From assembly GCA_045645905.1 (NCBI GenBank), contig JAZRJT010000095.1, positions 1-10,655 on the forward strand: DNA of 10,655 nt. The letters are read 5' to 3'. Within the stretch, counting starts at the first letter, position 1; each line of letters opens with the position of its first letter. Below are positions 1 to 5,293 of the stretch, one piece after another. The notes beneath the pieces were generated by a model. That model was not told the DNA's origin. It ran no database searches and worked only from the letters and a program-made list of their open reading frames with translations. Source of the stretch: SIG440 sp045645905. GTDB lineage: Bacteria; Bacillota; Clostridia; Monoglobales; Monoglobaceae. The position numbers were made by a program, and so were the translations under genes.

Positions 1-64
1 ATTTTAATAGATTTAGAAACCGTATTTTACATATATTTTCTCACCAATCTCTTAGAAACAAACA

Positions 65-88
65 AGCAGTCGCATAATAGCGACTGCT
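65..88 (-). terminator. Hairpin, possible intrinsic terminator
   Basis: A perfect 9-bp stem (AGCAGTCGC / GCGACTGCT) closes a 6-nt loop. Read on the minus strand the stem is followed by a T-rich but interrupted tract (TGTTTGTTTCT), which fits a weak terminator for transcripts coming from the transposase remnant. Read on the plus strand there is no T tract. It could instead be a structural part of the mobile element end. The rest of 1-172 holds no gene that I can recognise. Confidence 0.4.
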
Positions 89-115
89 CATCAAAATTCT
101 GTTTTAACTTTTTTA

Positions 116-137
116 CCCCAACTATTGACAAAGAGCC
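116..137 (-). repeat. Candidate ISL3-family terminal inverted repeat
   Basis: On the minus strand this reads GGCTCTTTGTCAA followed by TAGTTGGGG, which resembles the terminal repeats of ISL3-family elements as I remember them. It lies 35 nt beyond the transposase stop codon. The expected orientation of a right end relative to the gene is uncertain to me. The motif may be the right end of this element or the left end of a second, lost copy. Confidence 0.45.
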
Positions 138-172
138 AATAAATAATGGAATTTTTGAAGGCGGTTTCAGCA

Positions 173-879
173 TTAAGCAGCCGCCTTTGCTGTACTTGAC
201 TTTTTGTAGTTAAACATATGCAGTATTCTTTTGCGAAATCTTTCAAAATTACGGTAACCGTAAGCATTTCTTTTTAAAACTTTAATCTTGTTATTACAGC
301 CTTCTGTAAATCCGTTAGTGTATGGGTAATCAAATGTATTAAATATTGGTTTTGCCCAGTTAACAAAGGTAGATGCACAATTCCGATAATCACTAAGCCT
401 GCTGTTTTGAGCTATTAATATCCATTGAGATAATAGTTTTTTGCAAGTCTCAGGGCTATGACTATCAAGTATTTCATAAAATAACTCCTTGAGATAATAC
501 GCACTTTGCATATCGGCATTGATGTACAATAGATGTTCAACTCTTTCTGATTGTTCTGGATTTAGTTTACTTTTTCTCATAGTTAAAATTCTTTTTGAGT
601 TTTTGAAAAGCAACCTGTAGTCTTTCCCGTATTGCTTTTGAATTCGTTTTCTCACTCTTTCAAAAGCCCATATTACCTGACGTATGTAATGATATTTATC
701 TACAAGATGTATGGTATGTTTAAAGTAGATTTCAGAAAGTTCGGAATATGGCTCACGAAAAACTTAACAGAGTTTCAATCATCGCGACTCTATTGTTTGA
801 AGTATGAAATTAAGTGACAATGTTTTCTATCTGGAAGAATATCTAATACTGTTCCATCGGCGGGATTGGTGATGAATTG
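173..879 (-). pseudogene. ISL3-family transposase, 5'-truncated and frameshifted
   Basis: The C-terminal part of a DDE transposase that would catalyse excision and insertion of its own element. The last 160 codons (from 655 down) are intact and include the ISL3-type block NGFTEGCNNKIK, which carries the final catalytic Glu, then a basic YGYRNFERFRKRI tail. The same reading frame extends upstream to 764 without a start codon and encodes PYSELSEIYFKHTIHLVDKY. Homologous sequence then continues in another frame from 756 to 879 (ITNPADGTVLDILPDRK and ISYFK, then NSVKFFVS), interrupted by TAG at 790-792 and TGA at 775-777. The frame change at about 751-756 falls where ISL3 proteins usually carry DMW, so the second catalytic Asp appears deleted. 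The N-terminal zinc-finger and helix-turn-helix parts are absent. The GTG at 655 is only an internal valine codon, not a real start. Confidence 0.85.
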
Positions 880-893
880 AAAAAATAATATGC

Positions 894-921
894 AAAAAGC
901 AAGTCTTTTGACTTGCTTTTT
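894..921 (-). terminator. Intrinsic terminator of the rubrerythrin gene
   Basis: A perfect 12-bp stem (AAAAAGCAAGTC / GACTTGCTTTTT) with a 4-nt loop begins 12 nt past the rubrerythrin stop codon. On the minus strand it runs into T-rich sequence (CTTTTT, then TATTATTTTTT). The stem is self-complementary and also ends in Ts on the plus strand, so it could work in both directions. The insertion sequence remnant starts immediately beyond its T-rich tail. Confidence 0.85.
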
Positions 922-933
922 GGGTTTAATATC

Positions 934-1527
934 TTATAATTTTTCTGTCAGTTCCATACGGATAAAATAGCCTCTGTCGTGACTGCATACGGGGCATACA
1001 GGAGGGGCTTCTTTGCCTTCGTGCACATAGCCGCAGTTAAGACACATCCACGAAATTGAAACATCTGATACAAACAGCTTATCCTCTTCAAGAAGGTCTG
1101 CAAGCCGTCCAAAGCGTTCACCGTGAGTCTTTTCGATTGATGCGATATTATTGAAAATTCCGGCAATCTGTAAAAAGCCTTCTTCTTCGGCGGTTTGGGC
1201 AAAGCTTTTGTAAACGGGGTCGTATTCTTCAAATTCGTTGTGCTGTGCTGCACGCAAAAGTGTTATTATGGAGTCAGAGATGTCGATGGGGTATGTTCCT
1301 TCAATGGGAATATTTTCGCCCGAAAGGCTTTTAAGCTGATTATAAAAGACCTCGGCGTGTTCCTTTTCCTGACCGGCAGTAAATAAAAAGGCGGCTTCCA
1401 CAACGTGAAGATTTTGCTTTTTTGCCTCGGCTGCCGCAAAGGTATAACGGTTTCGTGCCTGACTTTCTCCGGCAAAGGCAAGCATAAGATTGGTTTTTGT
1501 TTTACTTGTTGAAAATTCTACAGTCAT
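934..1527 (-). CDS. rbr: Rubrerythrin
   Basis: Non-haem di-iron protein of 197 residues. Members of this family reduce hydrogen peroxide in the cytoplasm of anaerobes with electrons delivered by rubredoxin or its reductase. Residues 1-145 form the ferritin-like four-helix domain. The expected metal-ligand motifs are visible: E21 in GESQARNRY, E54 and H57 in EKEH, E98, the EEE at 114-116, and E132 in EKTH. A C-terminal rubredoxin-like domain holds two CxxC pairs (C162/C165 and C178/C181) for a single iron. The order and length match classical rubrerythrin. The ATG is fixed by GGAGGT ending 5 nt upstream. The gene stands alone: it is divergent from the membrane protein gene and closed by its own terminator. 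I found no convincing -35 box or PerR operator upstream. The best -10 is TATACT at 1561-1566 on the minus strand. Confidence 0.95.
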   Translation of the reverse strand: MTVEFSTSKTKTNLMLAFAGESQARNRYTFAAAEAKKQNLHVVEAAFLFTAGQEKEHAEVFYNQLKSLSGENIPIEGTYPIDISDSIITLLRAAQHNEFEEYDPVYKSFAQTAEEEGFLQIAGIFNNIASIEKTHGERFGRLADLLEEDKLFVSDVSISWMCLNCGYVHEGKEAPPVCPVCSHDRGYFIRMELTEKL

Positions 1528-1589
1528 AATTTACCTCCATATAATGTTTTTTACAGCATTAGTATAGGGAATTTTTTGGAATAATATAC

Positions 1590-1618
1590 TTGCAGAAGAC
1601 CCATAAATATGATAGAAT
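1590..1618 (+). promoter_or_regulatory. Sigma-A-type promoter of the membrane protein gene
   Basis: TTGCAG (1590-1595), a 17-nt spacer, and TAGAAT (1613-1618) preceded by a TG dinucleotide (extended -10). Transcription would start near 1625. This rules out the in-frame TTG at 1590 as translation start, because it lies in the -35 box. Confidence 0.6.
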
Positions 1619-1646
1619 AAAACAAAAATCTGAAAGGAAGAAAAGT

Positions 1647-2462
1647 ATGCCAAGGTTTAAACGCTGGAATTCAAAGATATATAAGGAACATATAAAAAAG
1701 AACAAAGGCATTTTTGCGGTTTATGTTTTGCTTCGAGCGTTGGTTATCGGTGCAATGGTTTTATCGTGCGTCCGTGGAAATTATGAAAACCTGTTTTATT
1801 GCAGCCTTGCATTGGTACTTTTTTTAATCCCGGCTTTTTTTGAAAAAAATTTTGGTATTGATATTCCCAATATTCTTGAGGGAATTATTTTGTTGTTTAT
1901 TTTTGCTACGGTTGTTATGGGCGAAATGGGGAATTATTATACAAAAATTCCTATGTGGGATACTGTTCTTCATACGCTGAACGGCTTTTTGTGTGCAGCG
2001 GTGGGCTTTGGATTGGTGGACATTTTAAATCGTCACGAAAAGGTAAAGTTTCGCCTGTCACCATTATTTCTGACATTGGTTGCATTTTGTTTTTCAATGA
2101 CAATAGGTGTGCTGTGGGAATTTTTTGAATTTGGTATGGATGTATGCTTTAGCAAGGATATGCAAAAGGATATGGTGATTGAAAAGGTTGTTTCAACCTA
2201 CCTGAGTGGCAGTACCAAGACACCTGCGATAATTGATAATATAAAGACGGTAAGCATAAACGGAACAGAGCTTGGAGCAGGCGGTTATCTGGATATCGGA
2301 CTTTATGACACAATGAAGGATTTAATTGTCAACTTTATTGGTGCAGTTGTGTTCAGTGTAATCGGTTTTTTCTATGTAAAGACCCGAGGAAAAAGTCGTT
2401 TTGCAGGTCATTTTATTCCCAAAGTTGCAAGTGAAAGCGAGAAAGACGATGCCGAAGTCTGA
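1647..2462 (+). CDS. Six-helix membrane protein, DUF2238/YjdF-like
   Basis: Integral membrane protein of 271 residues; its function is not known to me. Hydrophobic segments lie at about 22-41, 46-64, 75-92, 107-127, 138-157 and 226-244. Polar residues in or next to the membrane are notable: MWDTVLH (W104, D105, H109) before helix 4, and LWEFFEFGMD (W157, E158, E161) at the end of helix 5. These resemble the conserved core of the DUF2238 family that includes Bacillus YjdF. A region of about 65 residues between helices 5 and 6 may form a small extramembrane domain. The tail is charged (SESEKDDAEV). The start is the ATG at 1647: AAAGGAAG lies 6 nt upstream, and the alternative TTG at 1590 sits in the promoter. 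The stop codon is inside the terminator hairpin. The gene is monocistronic, with no partner to hint at a substrate. Confidence 0.75.
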   Translation: MPRFKRWNSKIYKEHIKKNKGIFAVYVLLRALVIGAMVLSCVRGNYENLFYCSLALVLFLIPAFFEKNFGIDIPNILEGIILLFIFATVVMGEMGNYYTKIPMWDTVLHTLNGFLCAAVGFGLVDILNRHEKVKFRLSPLFLTLVAFCFSMTIGVLWEFFEFGMDVCFSKDMQKDMVIEKVVSTYLSGSTKTPAIIDNIKTVSINGTELGAGGYLDIGLYDTMKDLIVNFIGAVVFSVIGFFYVKTRGKSRFAGHFIPKVASESEKDDAEV

Positions 2463-2480
2463 AACAGCATACTTCGGCAT
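2449..2480. terminator. Bidirectional terminator between convergent genes
   Basis: A perfect 10-bp stem (ATGCCGAAGT / ACTTCGGCAT) encloses a 12-nt loop that contains the TGA stop of the membrane protein gene. It is followed by TCTTT on the plus strand. On the minus strand it follows the tatD stop by about 10 nt and runs into CGTCTTTCT. The T tracts are short, so efficiency is uncertain, but the position between two convergent genes supports the role. Confidence 0.65.
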
Positions 2481-2490
2481 TCTTTAAAGG

Positions 2491-3258
2491 CTAGTTTAAT
2501 CCAAAAAATTTCATTCCGTTCTCACGAGTGATGCGAATAACATCATCAAGGGGCATTTCTTTTACTTCGGCGATTTGTTCTGCAACGCGGTATACCATAC
2601 TGCTGTCATTTCGCTGACCGCGGAATGGCTCGGGAGCCATATAGGGGCAGTCGGTTTCGATAAAAAGACGTTCAATGGGTATTACCTTTAGTGCCTCAAT
2701 GGCACGGCGTGCGTTTTTAAAGGTAACAACACCTGTGAAGGAAATATAAAGCCCCATTTTTATAAGTTCCTTTGCGGTTTCTGCACTGCCCGAAAAACAG
2801 TGGACAACACCGTTGGTTATTTGTTTTTCTTTAAGAATAGCAATGCAGTCGCCTTTAGAATCACGGTCGTGAATTACAACCGGCATATCAAGTTCTTTTG
2901 CAAGGTCAAGTTGTGCCCGGAACCAGAATTTTTGCTTTTCGGGGTCGGCATCATCATAGTGATAGTCAAGCCCAGTTTCGCCGATTGCCACAACCTTTGG
3001 GTGGGCAGCAAGCTGCCTCAAAGTTTGGACATCGTTTTCGGTCATTTCGTTGACGTCGCTTGGATGAACACCTGCCGTTGCATAGATGAAGTCGTATTTT
3101 TCGGCGAGCGCAATTGAGTCAAGTGAAGACTGTATATCAAATGCAATGTTGTTGACAAGACCAACCCCTGAATTTTTAATTTTTTCGATAACTGCATCAC
3201 GGTCCGCATCAAATCTTGTGTCGTTCAGGTGTGCGTGTGTGTCATAAAGAAAGTTCAT
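2491..3258 (-). CDS. tatD: TatD-family metal-dependent DNase
   Basis: Cytoplasmic TIM-barrel metallohydrolase of 255 residues, the usual length for the TatD/YabD/YcfH family. Family members have 3'-5' exonuclease activity on DNA and have been linked to DNA repair and quality control. The metal ligands are all visible: H8 and H10 in DTHAHL, E94 in GETGLDY, H130 in VVIHDRDS, H153 in VVHCFSG, and D203 in ETDCPY. The family signature PEPFRGQRN follows at 209-217. GGAG lies 8 nt before the ATG. It is downstream of the aminotransferase gene on the same strand, separated by 50 nt that hold a strong hairpin, so it may be read through from the regulator-aminotransferase operon or have its own weak start. 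In B. subtilis the relative yabD lies beside yabE, and a YabE-like gene is also present in this window. Confidence 0.92.
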   Translation of the reverse strand: MNFLYDTHAHLNDTRFDADRDAVIEKIKNSGVGLVNNIAFDIQSSLDSIALAEKYDFIYATAGVHPSDVNEMTENDVQTLRQLAAHPKVVAIGETGLDYHYDDADPEKQKFWFRAQLDLAKELDMPVVIHDRDSKGDCIAILKEKQITNGVVHCFSGSAETAKELIKMGLYISFTGVVTFKNARRAIEALKVIPIERLFIETDCPYMAPEPFRGQRNDSSMVYRVAEQIAEVKEMPLDDVIRITRENGMKFFGLN

Positions 3259-3276
3259 AACTACAACTCCATAGTA

Positions 3277-3302
3277 CAGGGCAGCCGAAAATGGCTGCCC
3301 TG
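3277..3302 (-). other. Intergenic hairpin between aminotransferase and tatD
   Basis: A perfect GC-rich 10-bp stem (CAGGGCAGCC / GGCTGCCCTG) with a 6-nt loop sits 6 nt after the aminotransferase stop codon and just before the tatD ribosome binding site. In the direction of transcription (minus) it is followed by TACTATGG, not by a T run, so it is not a classical intrinsic terminator. It may protect the 3' end of an upstream message, attenuate read-through, or terminate weakly. A TATAAT (3303-3308, minus) precedes it, without a recognisable -35. Confidence 0.55.
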
Positions 3303-3308
3303 ATTATA

Positions 3309-4481
3309 TTATTTTATCTTTTTAACAAATGTTTCAATTCTTGTAAGTGCTTCGTTTATGTTGTCAAGTGAGTATGCATATGAGCACCTGATATGGCCTT
3401 CACCGCATTCACCAAAGGCGGTGCCGGGAATGACAGCAACCTTCATATCGTAAAGAAGCTTTTCGCAAAAATCGTTAGATGACAGCCCTGTTGATTTTAT
3501 TGAAGGAAAGGCGTAAAATGCGCCTTCAGGCTCAAAACAATCAAGACCCATACTGTTAAATCCGCTAACGATTATTTTGCGGCGGTCATTGTATTCTTCA
3601 CGCATAACCTCGATATCGTTGTCACCGTTGCGAAGAGCCTCAATTGCGGCATACTGTGCTGTGGTGGGGGCTGACATAATGGCATACTGATGCACCTTGG
3701 TCATCTGCGAGATGATATCCGGGTGTCCGCAGGCATAACCAAGACGCCAACCTGTCATTGCATAAGCTTTTGAAAAACCGCTGACAATAATTGTGCGTTC
3801 ATACATACCGTCGATTTCGGCAATGGAAATATGCTTGCGGCCGTAAGTCAGCTCTGCATAGATTTCGTCGCTGAGAACCATTATATCGTGCTTAATGATT
3901 ACTTCGGCAATTTCTTCTAAATCTTCACGGGTCATAATTCCGCCCGTAGGGTTATTGGGATAAGGAAGAACAAGTACTTTTGTCTTTTCGGTAATTGCTT
4001 TTTTTAGTGCATCTGCTGTCAGCTTAAACTTGTGCTCAGCCGTAGTAAGAACAGGCACAGCAACTCCGCCGCACAGCTGTGTAATGGGCTTATAGCATAC
4101 AAAGCTGGGTTCGGGGATAAGCACCTCGTCGCCGGGTTCGATTACCGAGCGGAGGAATATATCAATTGCCTCACTGCCGCCAACTGTTACAATTGTCTGA
4201 GTCAGTGAGTCATATGACAGATTAAAGCGTCTGTTCATATACGTTGATATTTCGTGGCGCAGTTCTGCAAGACCTCTGTTTGGTGTATAATGGGTGTGTC
4301 CTTTTTCAAGTGAAGTTACACCCTCGTCACGGATATGCCAGGGAGTAACAAAGTCGGGCTCGCCAACACCTAAAGATATTACATCATCCATCTCTGCTGC
4401 AATGTCAAAAAATTTTCGTATGCCTGAGGGAGGGATGTTTTGTACGGTTTTGTTTAAAAACTTTTCGGGATTAAATATCAT
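3309..4481 (-). CDS. Class I/II PLP-dependent aminotransferase
   Basis: Cytoplasmic fold-type I aminotransferase of 390 residues that transfers an amino group from an amino acid to a 2-oxo acid. Numbering from the ATG at 4481, the PLP-binding Lys is K238 in SGFSKAYAMTGWRLGY. Cofactor and substrate contacts expected for the family are N177 in PNNPTGG, D205 and Y208 in SDEIY, and R365 in HIRCSY. These place it with the AspC/PatA/AraT-like subgroup, but the sequence does not tell whether aromatic, aspartate, alanine or other substrates are used. The start at 4481 is chosen because GGGAGG (4491-4496) lies 9 nt upstream. A longer frame to 4520 adds 13 residues without a binding site. The first 11 nt overlap the end of the Lrp-type regulator gene, implying translational coupling and a shared message. 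The regulator may sense an amino acid that this enzyme makes or consumes. Confidence 0.93.
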   Translation of the reverse strand: MIFNPEKFLNKTVQNIPPSGIRKFFDIAAEMDDVISLGVGEPDFVTPWHIRDEGVTSLEKGHTHYTPNRGLAELRHEISTYMNRRFNLSYDSLTQTIVTVGGSEAIDIFLRSVIEPGDEVLIPEPSFVCYKPITQLCGGVAVPVLTTAEHKFKLTADALKKAITEKTKVLVLPYPNNPTGGIMTREDLEEIAEVIIKHDIMVLSDEIYAELTYGRKHISIAEIDGMYERTIIVSGFSKAYAMTGWRLGYACGHPDIISQMTKVHQYAIMSAPTTAQYAAIEALRNGDNDIEVMREEYNDRRKIIVSGFNSMGLDCFEPEGAFYAFPSIKSTGLSSNDFCEKLLYDMKVAVIPGTAFGECGEGHIRCSYAYSLDNINEALTRIETFVKKIK

Positions 4482-4977
4482 AAAGACAAGCCTCCCTCTC
4501 GTCATCGGATTCGGCAGCATAAATTATTCCGTCGCTTTTATAGCGTTTAAGAACAAAACGAGTTGCTGTACTGAGAACCGATTCCATAGGTGCAAGATAT
4601 TCGGATACAAACAGGGCAATCTGCTGAATGCTGTCGCCTACTACTGTTATACCAAAGTCATAGCTGCCGCTCATCAGGTTGAGGGATTTTACCTCGGGGA
4701 ACTGATAAATACGTTCGGCAAGGCGGTTATAGCCTTGGTTGCGTTGGGGAGCAACTTTCATTTCAATATATGCGGTAATCTTTTCGTATTCGGGAACCTT
4801 ATTCCAGTTGATAATAGCACCGTAGCCTAAAATCGTACCGTTTGCCTCGAGGGCATCAATGGCGGCCGCTGCCTCGGGAACTGTTATATCCGCCAATGTG
4901 GCGATTTGTTCCAATGAAAGTTTACAATCCTTATGAAGGATTTCAATGATTTTTTCTGCATTTTTGATTTCACTCAT
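4471..4977 (-). CDS. Lrp/AsnC-family transcriptional regulator
   Basis: DNA-binding regulator of 168 residues, expected to form dimers or octamers and to respond to an amino acid. Residues 5-55 form the winged helix-turn-helix domain (LSLEQIATLADITVPEAAAA region). Residues 67-140 form the ligand-binding RAM domain with the LMSGSYDFG turn at 101-109, and a tail of about 28 residues follows. AGGAGG (4986-4991) with 8-nt spacing sets the ATG. It is the first gene of a minus-strand operon with the aminotransferase, overlapping it by 11 nt, and tatD follows. A strong promoter with a palindrome across the -10 lies directly upstream. Such regulators commonly control their own gene and neighbouring amino-acid enzymes, so autoregulation is likely. 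The ligand cannot be told from sequence. Confidence 0.9.
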   Translation of the reverse strand: MSEIKNAEKIIEILHKDCKLSLEQIATLADITVPEAAAAIDALEANGTILGYGAIINWNKVPEYEKITAYIEMKVAPQRNQGYNRLAERIYQFPEVKSLNLMSGSYDFGITVVGDSIQQIALFVSEYLAPMESVLSTATRFVLKRYKSDGIIYAAESDDEREACLYDI

Positions 4978-5000
4978 AGCATTAGCCTCCTAAAAAACAA

Positions 5001-5016
5001 ATATTAGTACTAATAT
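5001..5016. promoter_or_regulatory. Perfect 16-bp palindrome, candidate operator
   Basis: ATATTAGTACTAATAT is identical to its own reverse complement. It covers five bases of the -10 box and the predicted start site of the regulator operon, a position where a bound dimer would block RNA polymerase. Lrp/AsnC proteins bind AT-rich palindromes of about this size, so the product of the first gene is the obvious candidate. AT-rich palindromes can also arise by chance. Confidence 0.6.
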
Positions 5017-5040
5017 ACCATTTTTTTGAAATGTTGTCAA
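5012..5040 (-). promoter_or_regulatory. Promoter of the Lrp-type regulator operon
   Basis: On the minus strand: consensus -35 TTGACA (5035-5040), exactly 17 nt of spacer, and -10 TATATT (5012-5017). The start point would be near 5005, giving a short leader that contains AGGAGG. This is the best promoter match in the window. Confidence 0.85.
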
Positions 5041-5170
5041 CCCAGACAAAGAAAGTATTACAAAATAAAAAAATAATAAAAAAGAAAGCCAAAAGAAACA
5101 ATAAGGAAAGTTTGGTGAGTGGTATTTATAAAAATAATGAAAAGAAAGTTTTTGAGTCGACTAAAAAACC

Positions 5171-5199
5171 TTGATTTTTGTGTTAATATGTTGTAGAAT
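5171..5199 (+). promoter_or_regulatory. Promoter P1 of the M23 peptidase-walR operon
   Basis: TTGATT (5171-5176), a 17-nt spacer, and TAGAAT (5194-5199). Transcription would start near 5206, leaving a leader of about 88 nt before the TTG start codon. The adjoining stretch 5041-5170 is very A-rich on the plus strand, with repeated AAAGAAAG runs and no gene. It may act as an upstream activating or curved element. Confidence 0.6.
5181..5197 (+). promoter_or_regulatory. Candidate WalR box A (one mismatch)
   Basis: TGTTAA-N5-TGTAGA matches 11 of 12 positions of the WalR consensus TGTWAH-N5-TGTWAH; only the fifth base of the second half differs. It overlaps the spacer and -10 of promoter P1, a position where binding would interfere with P1. 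Confidence 0.45.
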
Positions 5200-5209
5200 T
5201 AAATAGATT

Positions 5210-5226
5210 TTAACAGTTTATTAACA
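5210..5226 (-). promoter_or_regulatory. Candidate WalR box B (exact consensus)
   Basis: On the minus strand this reads TGTTAA-TAAAC-TGTTAA, an exact match in both half-sites to the direct-repeat consensus of WalR (YycF). It lies just after the predicted P1 start and 31 nt before the -10 of P2, roughly -60 to -44 from the P2 start, where OmpR-family activators often bind. The gene for a WalR-like protein is the second gene of this operon. Confidence 0.65.
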
Positions 5227-5254
5227 ATTATTTCAAAGGCAGTTTAAAATGTTT

Positions 5255-5263
5255 TGGTACAAT
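5255..5263 (+). promoter_or_regulatory. Promoter P2, extended -10, of the peptidase operon
   Basis: TGG-TACAAT forms an extended -10 with no recognisable -35 (AAAGGC at the expected place). That fits a weak or activator-dependent promoter starting near 5270. WalR box B lies at a suitable distance upstream. The same 11 bases TGGTACAATAG recur in the trmN6 promoter. Confidence 0.5.
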
Positions 5264-5293
5264 AGATACAGCGAATTTTGACGAGGTGATTTT

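Larger units (their letters stand above)
116..880 (-). mobile_element. Degenerate ISL3-family insertion sequence remnant
   Basis: This is what remains of an ISL3-type insertion sequence: an end-like motif at 116-137, a short non-coding stretch, and the broken 3' two thirds of a transposase gene. The other end is missing. Recognisable transposase sequence stops at about 879, where the T-rich tail of the rubrerythrin terminator begins, and no second terminal repeat is visible there. The element cannot move by itself. Its exact borders, and any target-site duplication, cannot be fixed from this sequence. Confidence 0.65.

Noticed and set aside
158..187. Stem of 7 bp (AAGGCGG / CCGCCTT) over the transposase stop codon, as a terminator
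   Set aside because: The loop is 16 nt and neither side has a T tract, so the support is too weak for a terminator call.
632..817. A 61-codon plus-strand frame across the transposase remnant
   Set aside because: It is antisense to the recognisable ISL3 sequence, has no ribosome binding site and no recognisable product.
1540..1646. A PerR-type operator for the rubrerythrin gene
   Set aside because: No sequence close to TTATAATNATTATAA is present, only generally AT-rich DNA.
4294..4830. A 178-codon plus-strand frame opposite the aminotransferase and Lrp genes
   Set aside because: It spans two well-supported minus-strand genes and its translation shows no family features, so it is a shadow frame.
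5137..5196. A 19-residue open frame (MKRKFLSRLKNLDF...) upstream of the peptidase gene that could be a leader peptide
   Set aside because: No ribosome binding site at a proper distance, it lies in the A-rich region and overlaps promoter P1, and it would be upstream of both predicted transcript starts.
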